Origin: Phymatolithon calcareum
Lineage: Eukaryota; Rhodophyta; Florideophyceae; Hapalidiales
Assembly: GCA_977006965.1 (NCBI GenBank)
Contig: OZ345370.1
Span: forward strand, 2,480,001 to 2,544,000
Reading direction: 5' to 3'
DNA: 64,000 nt
The translations under genes and the position numbers were made by a program. The notes under the pieces were generated by a model. The model saw only the letters and a program-made list of their open reading frames with translations. It was not told the origin of the DNA and did not search any database. Below, one piece after another: positions 45,240-54,354 of the stretch. Positions within the stretch are counted from its first letter, which is position 1, and the number at the start of each line of letters is the position of its first letter.

Positions 45240-45930
45240 AAATAAATCAACAGATATCCCGCATAACCGGGGCGGAGCCTGATTGTATTCCGGTTTCAGT
45301 GCAATATTCCGCCCCAGATCGGACAAACTATCAACGCAAGGCATCAAATTTTCAAACTCCCCACTATTCCGATGCCAATTCGGCTGAGGCCGGCGCAAAG
45401 AATAGTGCTCCACGCAATGTGATTGCACCGGTACCGAATAACTCGGTGAAAGGTAGTTTCGTGAGAAAGATGACAAGAAATTCGGACGCACCCACTTGTG
45501 ACCGTGAAACTTGAGAGGGAATAATTGCATTCGGCATAAGAACAAGCCAATCTCAATCTTGCTCTATCTACGCCGTTCCGTCCCGACCGGTATCTGCGAT
45601 AGCATCGCTGCTAGTGTTATGCTCACACTGAATGTTAGAACCCGTCCCTGTCCAATTTGCGCAAAGCACATACCGGTGAATAAGGTTGTGGCAACTACTG
45701 CGGGGAGAGTGGGAGCAAGACTGCAGGTAGGGACAAGGGTTAGGAAAAACGAAATATGCCAATCTCCGCTCCGCAGCTGATATCGCCGCTAAGATCCGAG
45801 CTATGAAGCGTGCAGGTGTCACTCCGTTTCTTCCGCCAACGATATTTTCACAGTAACTGATGTCGGACTTGTTGTTTAGCCAAATAGTGCGCTCATGAGG
45901 ATCTTTTGGGGCACTGGAGACTCTTTTTTC
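45240..45930 (-). pseudogene. family F4 protein, arm B copy
   Basis: Inverted, diverged copy of 33685-34300. Reads NIVGGRNGVTPARFIARILAAISAAERRLAYFVFPNPCPYLQS, then in another frame FFLCRMQLFPLKF-like sequence and YLSPSYSVPVQSHCVEHYS. Lacks the C-terminal part seen in arm A. It begins 13 bp beyond the stop of the 2OG-like gene on the same strand. Confidence 0.45.
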
Positions 45931-45942
45931 ATTAGAGAATGC

Positions 45943-46752
45943 TTAAAAATTTAATACTATCGAGCTTCTATTTCGAAAGCGTAGCCCAGTTGGGATAGAG
46001 TGTAGAACCGAAGGGTCAAGTACTATAACGTCCCTAATAGTAGGAGGGTGAGGAAAAGGATCCATTGCCCCTCTACCGTGTATTTTCAGCGGGAGCTCAG
46101 GAGTCTCGTTCACTACAATAATGACAGAACCATAAACTGAGTACAAATCACAGTGTACCGCAGCTCCGTGGCGCTGGTCTTGTTCGTAAAGACAGTAGCT
46201 AATGTCCGAAGGGACGTTGCCTTGCATATAGTCAAATTCGAGCTCGAGAAAAACAATTTCTGACTTTCCGGAAGGGGCGCACTCCGATATCGTATGATGA
46301 AGGACATTGTATGCAAAGGACTTAATTTCACGCAGAACTGGCTCGTTTTTCGATTTCAGGGACCAAATAACGGCATCTGAGCCGAAAGTAGACGGTAGAT
46401 AATCTTGCATGGAACGTGTCCCAGTCCTGTTCTCCTCCAGTCTCCGCAAAAATGGGCGTAAGCTCCTAGCAACGTTTTTCCAGACTGCATCTTCGCAGAA
46501 CACGGCCCGAAAACGCATAGGAACCCATGTGTAGCGACCTCCTCGGCCGCTGAGATTTCTGCGGAAGTTTAGAGCAGCGGCCATGACGTCGTGTCGGTCC
46601 TCAATTTCACTTACATCTTTCTGAGCACACCTGCTCAGCACCTTCCTTAAGTCTGCTTCCGTGCAAGTCCCGCCCGAGAGGTGTTTCCGGCAGTAGATGG
46701 ACCGCATCGCAATTTTTTGCTGGTAAGAAATTGCCGATGCAGAGTTCGCCAT
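45943..46752 (-). CDS. 2OG-Fe(II) oxygenase-like protein
   Basis: 269 codons from the ATG at 46752 (MANSASAIS), which has a better start context than the upstream TTG. The C-terminal third matches the jelly-roll of 2-oxoglutarate/Fe(II) oxygenases: HGAAVHCDLYSVYGSVIIVV carries the H-x-D iron ligands, and DVIVLDPSVLHSIPTGLRFRNRSSIVLNF carries the distal His and the Arg that binds 2-oxoglutarate. The N-terminal half (CRKHLSGGTCTEADLRKVLSRC and onward) is unassigned. Substrate unknown. It sits between the two halves of an inverted duplicated block; arm A lacks it. A TATA box lies upstream (46893-46902). Two out-of-frame upstream starts precede it. The family is inferred from ligand spacing only. 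Confidence 0.5.
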   Translation of the reverse strand: MANSASAISYQQKIAMRSIYCRKHLSGGTCTEADLRKVLSRCAQKDVSEIEDRHDVMAAALNFRRNLSGRGGRYTWVPMRFRAVFCEDAVWKNVARSLRPFLRRLEENRTGTRSMQDYLPSTFGSDAVIWSLKSKNEPVLREIKSFAYNVLHHTISECAPSGKSEIVFLELEFDYMQGNVPSDISYCLYEQDQRHGAAVHCDLYSVYGSVIIVVNETPELPLKIHGRGAMDPFPHPPTIRDVIVLDPSVLHSIPTGLRFRNRSSIVLNF

Positions 46753-46892
46753 ACTGATCGAAAAGCAACACAAGGGATGTATTGAAGTAGACAAAGCCAG
46801 ATGTGTACGTCCAGTGAGAGCTCAGAGCTGGACCCAATCCTTATTTTCATGTTAGCCCGATTCGCTACTACCCTAGTCAGAAACCTAGCTAC

Positions 46893-46902
46893 CTATTTAT
46901 AG
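46893..46902 (-). promoter_or_regulatory. TATA box upstream of the 2OG-like gene
   Basis: CTATAAATAG on the minus strand, about 45 bp before the first (out-of-frame) ATG at 46850 and about 140 bp before the chosen start at 46752. Confidence 0.5.
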
Positions 46903-47017
46903 CCATTTCAGCTTTTGAAATAGAGCGAGGCTAAGCATTTGCCGTGCCCAGTACTTGTCCGGTAGTGCAAAATCAGAATCTGAAGTTTAAGTCGCTCTCC
47001 ATAAATCCAAAGCTGAT

Positions 47018-47517
47018 GTCAATTAGGCATCATAGGGCAACGGCACAATCGTGATCTATGAAACATCAAGTTTAGCTCTTAGTATTGACGATGTCAGCAA
47101 AAGTGCGAGACTGTAGGGCAAAAAGTGTGATTTCGGAAGATCATTCAGTGTCGTGCTGTCAGCACGATCTCGTGCGTACGTTGGCAGATATATTACGTTT
47201 GGAATGAGGGATTTTTTCCGCGAGTTCGGAAAAATCGTTCTGGTGCTCATTTTCGGCTATCAAGGCCAGATGGACGGAAAATGTGAAAGAGGCTAATATT
47301 GAACCTGGTGCATATAAAAGGTTGAGCATCGCAATAGACTACGAAACACCAACGCCTTGTTTCTTCCACTATTGAAGCAGAACCTGAAAAATTCTAATTT
47401 TTCACAATATCCGAGAAGAAGAGGCGAAATGGGCGTAGGATGAAATCGAGGAGAAGGCTATATTGGTCACTTATCCCAATGAACAAATTGCCCGGAATGA
47501 ACCGGTAGTATCCGCCC
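47018..47517 (+). repeat. duplicated block, arm B part 1
   Basis: Inverted copy of 32808-33335, about 85 percent identical over the stretch I compared by eye. It carries the F3 frame at 47041-47300, broken by TAG after KSARL. Homology ends at TCCGCCC (47517), after which a new frame rich in Arg/Lys (RKRRSKRRTVW, 47463-47675) continues. Confidence 0.8.
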
Positions 47518-47675
47518 GGAAGAGGCGATCCAAGCGCCGTACAGTGTGGACGCGGGAAAAGGACACCTTGTATGTAGAGCATCTCATCAATGGCCGGAAG
47601 AAGATGAGGAAATGTAGATTTTTATTTAAAAGACAAACTCGTGGCTCTGGCACTTGGAGAGCGAAATTTATATAG
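47463..47675 (+). CDS. small basic protein, unrecognised
   Basis: 70-codon frame, start TTG (no ATG): SARKRRSKRRTVWTREKDTLYVEHLINGRKKMRKCRF. Strongly basic, with nuclear-localisation-like runs. The first 18 codons lie in the duplicated block, the rest do not. Could be a 3' exon. Confidence 0.25.
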   Translation: MVTYPNEQIARNEPVVSARKRRSKRRTVWTREKDTLYVEHLINGRKKMRKCRFLFKRQTRGSGTWRAKFI

Positions 47676-47717
47676 AAGACATATGGTATAGCAACTGAGA
47701 CAGTGAGAGCATGACAT

Positions 47718-48242
47718 TCAGGAATCATTTGGCTTGCGCTTCTTTCTTGTCAACATATCCTCCTCATCATCTTCCGAGCTGGATTGTTGAATGCGGCGAT
47801 CTTTTGAATTCCTAATAGGGGCGGTGATGCCATACTCATCGCTATCATCTTCATCTGATATATCGATCAAAATGCGACGAAATCGAGCCCTTCTCGATTT
47901 ACGGGGGGACTCGGTCGTTGTAGGTAAGTTTGATGACACCTGGACTTTGTCGTTCTCAGCAACACGGGGATCAGCGCCCGAAAATGTAATCCCTGATGAA
48001 AAATTGGGTCTACTGGTGAATGTCATTCCAGTTATTTCTGCGGGACTAGGGGAACACACTGCAGTGGTTGCGGTGCAGACAGTGAGAGCAGACAGCTTTT
48101 GAACTGATAGCAGTCGAGGAGCGCAAGTTGATACTGTGAAGGTTTCTGACTCTTCAGGTCGTGCTCGAGGTGTGGTCGGACCCCTCGGCTTCCGTAAGCG
48201 ACCCACAATTGGTTGAACTTTGTTCCGGGGGAATGAGAACAT
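47718..48242 (-). CDS. disordered acidic/basic nuclear-type protein
   Basis: 174 codons from ATG. Pro/Ser/Thr-rich throughout, with a basic cluster (SPRKSRRARFRRILIDI), an acidic stretch (SDEDDSDEYG), another (SSSEDDEEDM) and a C-terminal KKRKP, which looks like a nuclear localisation signal. No folded domain recognised. A weak TATA-like TTAAATAA lies about 60 bp upstream. Alternating charged low-complexity blocks suggest a chromatin or nuclear role, but that is only inference. Confidence 0.5.
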   Translation of the reverse strand: MFSFPRNKVQPIVGRLRKPRGPTTPRARPEESETFTVSTCAPRLLSVQKLSALTVCTATTAVCSPSPAEITGMTFTSRPNFSSGITFSGADPRVAENDKVQVSSNLPTTTESPRKSRRARFRRILIDISDEDDSDEYGITAPIRNSKDRRIQQSSSEDDEEDMLTRKKRKPNDS

Positions 48243-48677
48243 TTTGAGTGTGGTTTGACGATATCTGGCAGTACCAATTCTTTTTCGGATATGGCGTTAT
48301 TTAAGTACTATTTGTTCCGAAGAGACTATGCTCACTCCTTATTTCTTCAGCTCATCAGTTTTAATCATATACTTCTGCGATTCAAAATCGCAAGTATTTT
48401 TCTATACGAATGGAGATAAAGATTTTTAAGAGAACTCAGAACGGTTTCATTACTGATCCTGCTTCCTGCGTTTAAGGCAGAGAGGAGCACGCGAAATTTC
48501 CGGCTCGTAGTGCACTGTCGCATGTTCCACTGATCATATAGAGGTCACACACAGCTTCTGTCCATCCTGAGTTAGTGCGACCCTCATAGGAATCATGTTC
48601 AGGAGTGGAGATCTCGAGAAACGGAAAAGTTACAAAACCGGTGTATCCGAATAAACGACTAGTGCGAAGTGAATCCA

Positions 48678-48726
48678 GTCCTCGGCCTCCGAAGCAATGA
48701 TCATCATTGCTTCGGAGGCCGAGGAC
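48678..48726. repeat. perfect 49-bp palindrome
   Basis: Two 24-base arms, starting GTCCTCGGCCTCCGAAGC, around a single central C, with no mismatch. It lies 5 bp before the ATG of the 48732 frame. Confidence 0.97.
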
Positions 48727-48731
48727 CGATC

Positions 48732-48965
48732 ATGATGACCAGGCCGTGGAGATGCTTTATTGGAAGATTCCCTGGAAACCCAGCATTTTTAATGGAAATA
48801 CGCGGAGTTGAGGGCAAACAATGGATGCAATTGATCAGTAACACCTTGCTTAAGGCTGCCTGGATTCTAGGCGAGCTGACAGAGATACAAATCGAAAAGT
48901 TCAGGCTTAAGGAACACTGGTTGAGACAACTGAGCAGAAACATGATAGGTGGCGGGACCGAGTAG
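48732..48965 (+). CDS. small protein, unrecognised
   Basis: 77 codons from ATG: RPWRCFIGRFPGNPAFLMEI then a helical half (LLKAAWILGELTEIQIEKFRLKEHWLRQLSR). The frame is also open through the palindrome upstream. No family recognised. Confidence 0.35.
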   Translation: MMTRPWRCFIGRFPGNPAFLMEIRGVEGKQWMQLISNTLLKAAWILGELTEIQIEKFRLKEHWLRQLSRNMIGGGTE

Positions 48966-49068
48966 GATGCGTGAAATAGTGGCCAATTTGCTCAGAAAAA
49001 GAGTACCTGGCACTATAATAAAATTTTCTAATTGCGCTACGCTTACAATCTAACATATATTCAAATCT

Positions 49069-49410
49069 ATGAGGATAAACGATATCAATATTGGTCCATC
49101 TGATACAGATCCATTGCCAGATTTCGTGGAAGTTTTACTCGAAATATCCAATGAAGATAAAATAAATCGGGCCATGAGACTTTGCCTGCTCTGCCGTATA
49201 CATAATGCGGAAAGCGGATGACTAGGTTTAGCGCTACTAATGCTTGAACAAGCCAAAACAAGGATAATGTGTTTACTCGCAGTCCCATGGGAGGAGGAGA
49301 CATTGAAGAATTGCAATTTTTGTGTCTTGACATATCATCAATATGAAACTGTGACCTATTTCGGAGCCAACTTTCCTATCTTAAGAAGTGATCTTCAGCA
49401 GAATCGGTGA
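49069..49410 (+). pseudogene. 114-codon frame with one internal TGA
   Basis: ATG start, MRINDINIGPSD, then DFVEVLLEISNEDKINRAM and LCLLCRIHNAESG; TGA at codon 51 (49219-49221); the same frame continues LGLALLMLEQAKTRIMCLLAVPWEEE..YFGANFPILRSDLQ to a TGA stop. A TATA-like ACTATAATAAAA lies about 50 bp upstream. Either a single nonsense mutation or read-through. Unrecognised. Confidence 0.35.
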
Positions 49411-50410
49411 GGGACTTGCTCTTAAAAGACGAATGAGGCGGTTTGGAGACCAGCCGAAGAAAGAAAATACCGTATGATATCTCAGGGTCTATTCCGGTGA
49501 TCATTAGACTACTGAAATCATGACTCCACCCGTTGGCGATAAAATGGGCATTCGCGCGACTCCCTCCATTGAGTACCGCACTTCTGGAATTTAGTGCACG
49601 CCTGAATCGTACAAGCTCAAATGAAAAACTTTCAAGTTTTTATTTCAGAAACACTTAACATAAGCACCGAAAAATGGACTCTTCTCGTGTTCTATCGCCA
49701 CTTTTGAGTAGAAAATTGCATCGTGCTAGGAACTTTTTCTCAATTATATTGTTCAACTCTAATGCGATCCCCGTCGCTCGTTTTTCTGTCTTTTTTGACC
49801 TTCCTGTTCAGTTCTGGTTTGACATCATCTGAAGGCGGCATTCTTCAAAACGGTCATCTGTCTTCCTCGACAACCTTTTCTCTGCAACTAATTCCGGCAC
49901 TCTGAAGCGGGGTGTAGATTGAAATGCTGTCGCACACGATGCACTGCCCAGAGGTTTTGGGGAAATGTGCGTAGCTAAGGGGCGCTAGAGGCGCACCGAT
50001 CTTCGGCTGCGTAGCAAGCAGGTCTTAGGATCCGTAAGGGCAGTGGACGAAGATTATTCTTGAATTTCTGCCTAAGACTGTAACGAGAACGCTTGAAAAC
50101 TGTAGCTGTGTTTCGGTCTTTCGGTGACATATCTGAGATGGGTGCAATAGAGATGTCGACGGTCTTGCTACTTTTATTAAGCTTCAGAGTACAACCATTC
50201 GCGTTATACTACTGTCATGTTCATATATGTGGTCTGTGATACCCCAAGAACATAGACAAGAGTGTTTGAAGACAGTTCATTTAAAATCTTTCTCTTTGCA
50301 TACGCTATGTGATCAATCGCAAGCTCCATTTGATCTCAATTTGGTTGCTAGGCATCTGTTGCTGAGCATCTTGGCGGCTTTAAAACAGAAACGGATCTCA
50401 AAATACAAAT
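49411..50410. other. no supportable gene
   Basis: Two frames (49723-49905 and 50227-50418) are short and anonymous; the second overlaps the 50411 start. Confidence 0.4.
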
Positions 50411-50602
50411 ATGTCTGAACCTCTAGTGGAAGCTTTGAGATTCTCCACCACCAAGTCGGTATCACGAATGATCATAGATAGCGCACTATACGGAGACGTA
50501 CAAACGTCTCATAATCATTTTACGACGCTCTCTTTATCAGTCTTGTGTAATGAAATGAAACCAAATATTCAATCTGTCCTTCCTCTCACTGCCTATATGT
50601 AA
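50411..50602 (+). CDS. small ORF, unrecognised
   Basis: 63 codons from ATG (MSEPLVEALRFSTTKSV). A TTTAAAAC box lies about 37 bp upstream. Weak candidate, listed because of that promoter-like spacing, which recurs in neighbours. Confidence 0.25.
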   Translation: MSEPLVEALRFSTTKSVSRMIIDSALYGDVQTSHNHFTTLSLSVLCNEMKPNIQSVLPLTAYM

Positions 50603-50668
50603 ATTGCTGTAGGGCATTACGGGAGCGCTGTGTAATTAAATAAAATCTCCTGTAAAACCATCTGCATC

Positions 50669-50956
50669 ATGAGGAGCTGCGCCTTTCGCCAAGAGAGCGG
50701 TGGAACTTGTGCCGCAGAGCCCTGCGCGTTCCCAGCTTATGACGATTCAGGGGAGACGCTCTTTATGAGCAAAGTAGCAATTATGAGAAACCTAGGTCTG
50801 AGGCCTGTGGATCGGCCCAGAAGAGCATTGTTGGCACTCAGTATCGTTTATGACAACTTTCATGAGAGGTTTCAATCAGCTCTTGGTGGTATTAACTTTC
50901 AGAACGACCACCCAGACGTTATCTGTGCAAAAGATCTGATTATTCGAGCAGCCTGA
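50669..50956 (+). CDS. small protein, unrecognised
   Basis: 95 codons from ATG: SCAFRQESGGTCAAEPCAFPAYD then LGLRPVDRPRRALLALSIVYDNFHERFQSALGG. A TAAATAAAA box lies about 30 bp upstream of the ATG. Well-formed globular-looking composition; family unknown. Confidence 0.4.
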   Translation: MRSCAFRQESGGTCAAEPCAFPAYDDSGETLFMSKVAIMRNLGLRPVDRPRRALLALSIVYDNFHERFQSALGGINFQNDHPDVICAKDLIIRAA

Positions 50957-51210
50957 CTGGAGATATTTTTATAGATTAGATGACAAAGTAGAACGGAATA
51001 CAGGGGTAACTAATCCCGGAAAGACAGAAAAAAAGATATTATCTCGACATTAAAGCACCCAAGTCCGAACAAACATATTGCCCAAAAATTATATTAAAAT
51101 CGTACTGCTCAGGGATCAAACAGCTACCGTAAATTACTCATTCGCATGAGGAAACGGGGCAAACAGCCTAGAGAGTCGTCAACTGCCCGGTGACATAGTA
51201 TTTTCGTCCC

Positions 51211-51552
51211 TGATTCATTTGACTCTTAAACTTGAAAGAAGGGTGTACGTGAGATCAAAGATGAGCAGATAAAGAGGAGGATAGTCCCCAGTGCAAATAT
51301 TGAAATCCTCCACTACCTCAGCCCTCTATTTAACAATCTTTGAAATCGTGCTGGCTAAGTTCCCAGCTGCTCGTAACCACTATATCTTCCTTTTTGAAGT
51401 ACTGTGCCTTGACGTGGAGATTTTTCTTAGTCCCGCTAGTTGAAAGAAAATTGAAAAAAGAGAAGGCTGTCCACACGAAGCTGGTCTTCTGGTGGAGACC
51501 CTGAAGCTCGAAGTTTAAATGAGGGAAATCTCGTCGGGGACTATCACAAATG
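51211..51552. repeat. direct duplication, unit 1
   Basis: About 342 bp repeated at 51610-51952 with small differences, separated by about 57 bp. Both units run from TGATTCATT to ACTATCACAAATG. Confidence 0.85.
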
Positions 51553-51609
51553 AACACATTCGGACAGCTCAGAAGCACCCACTAGAGAAGCAACCCCTAT
51601 TCCGTATTA

Positions 51610-51952
51610 TGATTCATTCGACTCTTAAACTTGAAAAAAAGGCGTAAATGAGATCAAAGATGAGCAGATAAAGGGAGGATAGTCCCCAGTGCAAATACTG
51701 AGATCCTTCACTTCCTCAGCCCTCTATTTACCAATCTTTGATATTGTGGTAGGCAAAGCGCCCAGCTGCTCTTAACCACTATATCTTCCTTTTGTGAAGT
51801 GTTGGGCCTTGACGTGGAATCTTTTTTTAATCTCGCTACATGATGTAAGTAAAGTGAGAAAAGGGAAGGCTGTCCACACGAAGCTGTTCTTCTGGTGGAG
51901 ACCGTGAAGCTCGTGTAAATGAGGGAAATCTCCTCTGGAACTATCACAAATG
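51610..51952. repeat. direct duplication, unit 2
   Basis: Ends exactly at the ATG of the 51950 gene, so the repeat acts as that gene's upstream region. In unit 1 the same ATG leads into a 10-codon frame that stops at TAG. Confidence 0.85.
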
Positions 51953-52165
51953 TCGAAACTCGCGAACCCACAGTATCAAAAATTGACTTTATATGAGCTC
52001 TGGCAGGAATGTATTCTTCTGAAACCTGATATCACGGGGGATGTTGATATCCAAACATCTACGCTATGCCGTTGTCACAAGTTTAATCAAATCTTCATAG
52101 AAATTGATGGCTATCCTTCAATGACATTTCCAATAAGATTTTTCGACGAGGTTTTAGATAAATAG
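51950..52165 (+). CDS. small protein, unrecognised
   Basis: 71 codons from ATG: QYQKLTLYELWQECILLKPDITGDV, CRCHKFNQIFIEIDGYPSMTFPIRFFDEVLDK. Composition is typical of a folded protein. It could also be a first gene or exon ahead of the spliced gene at 52232. Confidence 0.4.
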   Translation: MSKLANPQYQKLTLYELWQECILLKPDITGDVDIQTSTLCRCHKFNQIFIEIDGYPSMTFPIRFFDEVLDK

Positions 52166-52231
52166 TATTTACGCGATGGCAGTATAGTTACTTCGCACAA
52201 TCACTCTCAAGTGATGCAGAAAGAGTAATCT

Positions 52232-53293
52232 ATGCTACCTAACATGCGCAAAGTAAAACCCGGGATTTCTGGCAGTGCAAGAGCGTCCAAGCGGACGATG
52301 AAGACTCTCCCGACAAGTGAGGAAAACATTACCATGTCCCCACCAGTTTGCACAACGGCAATACCACACAATGTCACTCGGGCCGCACCCAAAACCATCA
52401 CCAGCTCAATTCAAACTGATGCGGTAGCTGCTTCTAATGCCGACATGATTTCTGGAAGTTCCACTGATTCCTCTCTTCTGGGTCAATCCAAGGTTGACAT
52501 ATTTGTTCAGATGGTGATGGAAATGAAGCCAGAACATCTTCGCCATTTCCACTCAGCGATGAGTGAGTTCATCCTTGGGGATGCAGGCAGCGATCAGCAA
52601 GCGTATCTGGTCGACAAAGAAACCAAAATGCTTAAAGTTTTCACTATGAACGGAGAGGCGACTGAAGCTACTCTTTTTAGTGATTTGTTTACTGAACGCC
52701 GCCTCCAGTTTGCCCGGCTTGATCGCTACAGGCTCATATTGGAACCACCTTCAGATGATCTTCTAGCTGCACACGATGCTCTCTCGACAATGAGACAGTT
52801 ATTCAATGATTCCCCTAATCTGGGTCTGATTGCCAAAGCGAACAAAATGACGGAGAGAGACGTCGAAATCTTCACACATGGTAAGTGATTTCGTTTTTCT
52901 ACATGCATAACCACTGTGAAGAGTCAACTATCTAACCATACAAATGATTTCCCAGGCCCCTCTATCACGAACTTCCAGATATACAACAATGCTGCGTCCT
53001 TGTATAAACCGAGGAATCCGGCTGCTGCCTTCCTGATTCCCGAAAAGGTATCCAATATTAAGAAACCTTTTTCGTTTTATCCAACGCCTGCACCGCTAGT
53101 TCATGACGAGTCAGGTGTTCAAATTTCCAACGTTGCAGAAGTTGAGAATCACAATGTCGTTGTCTTCTTCAACATCGTCGGTGCTTTTTATGCGAAGAGG
53201 CTGCATATAAAACCGCGTATGATTTACGTGAAGAAAGTGGCGCCTGTAGAGCGCTCATTGTCTAAGAAGCTGCGTACTGATATTCTGATATAA
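52232..53293 (+). CDS. two-exon gene, unrecognised
   Basis: Exon 1 52232-52880, intron 52881-52955 (75 bp, GTAAGT..TTTCCCAG), exon 2 52956-53293. Splicing joins FTHG to PSITNF in frame and gives about 328 residues. N-terminal 90 residues are Ser/Thr-rich; then a helical region (VDIFVQMVMEMKPEHLRHFHSAMSEFIL), YLVDKETKMLKVFTMNG, RYRLILEPPSDDLLAAHDAL, and a C-terminal half with IPEKVSNIKKPFSFYPTPAP and FFNIVGAFYAKRLHIKPRMIY. No family recognised. Its end overlaps the tail of a minus-strand frame by about 70 bp. Confidence 0.6.
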
Positions 53294-53890
53294 TTAGACT
53301 CATCTGTACGATGCTCTATTGTCCCAAGTGATAGCTGTGATAAGTAAATTTGTTCATTGTCGTTCTTCACTAGGTTAAATCTCTCAAAGATTGAAAGCCT
53401 CCTAATATCTTCTCCATCCGAATTTCTCTTGCTTGAGCCTCGAGTAAGTCTTTTGCACTCATGCTCTATTTCTTGGCCCATCTTCATGGACCGTAGTGTG
53501 CGTTGAAGCACAACAAGCTCAAGTACAGCACCAGTCCCATAGTGCTTCGCAAGAACTGATTTTCTCGACAAAGGAGCACTGTTGAAAAGCAGTCTCAGGC
53601 ATCTCAACCGCGCAGCTCTGTCTCTTATATATAACACTCCTGGAAGTTCAATCTGTTTGTCCATCGGGATTTTAACTATCCGTCCACCTTCGTTGCTTTT
53701 TGGATACCATTCCTTCCTCCGCTTGTTGCAAAGCTTCGTTCAGGTGCTCTTCACCTCTGATATGTCGGATATCCTTCGATACCTACTCCAGATCTTCTTC
53801 TCTTCCTTGGTATTCCTCTACGAAATCAAGGCACTTCTTCCGTGTTACCAGGCTTAAAGCGAACTTTTCGGCATGGTGCACTCTCCTATT
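53224..53890 (-). pseudogene. family F1, longest copy
   Basis: Reads leftwards HHAEKFALSLVTRKKCLDFVEEYQG, EEDLE, a stop, VSKDIRHIRGEEHLNEALQQAEEGMVSKKQR, another break, then LPGVLYIRDRAARLRCLRLLFNSAPLSRKSVLAKHYGTGAVLELVVLQRTL and ECKRLTRG..GEDIRRLSIFERFNLVKN. It unites the fragments at 33317-33600 (N-terminal part) and 8728-8943 (C-terminal part). Function unknown. Helical and charged throughout. Confidence 0.5.
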
Positions 53891-54138
53891 ACCAAGTACA
53901 ATCATTTTCGATAGTAAAAAGCAAACAACTAATTACAAAATACTTTTATTTTGAAAAGTAGAGAAATAAATGACGAAGAACCAAGTACTATCATTTTCAA
54001 TTCAATCGTAGAAAATAATAACCAATGAGTTGCTTTCACTTAAACTAAAGTTATGGTACCGTGCGAGCGAGCGAGCCCACCAATAGTATATACGGCAAAC
54101 ATGGTGAGTATATAAGTAATTTCTGTTATATTTTTTCG

Positions 54139-54251
54139 CGCTCAGCCAATCATGTACAGCCATAACAGAAATTGTCCAATGAGTTTCTCGGATTCGCATG
54201 CTTATAAAAAATAAAAGTAAAAATCTAGGGTGGGTGTGTAGGTCCTTAATG
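54139..54251 (-). repeat. dispersed repeat R1, copy 2
   Basis: Inverted relative of 23741-23851 (shared AAGGACCTACACACCC, GAATC.GAGAAACTCATTGGACA, TTCTGTTATGGCTGTACATGATTGGCT). Confidence 0.7.
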
Positions 54252-54354
54252 TTACTGCAATCCGCCACATTGTTACACTCGAAAGTCTAGTTTCATCTAT
54301 TGCCCGCTCTGCAACAGAGACTGACAACGTACCCTTCCTCAATATTTATGCACT

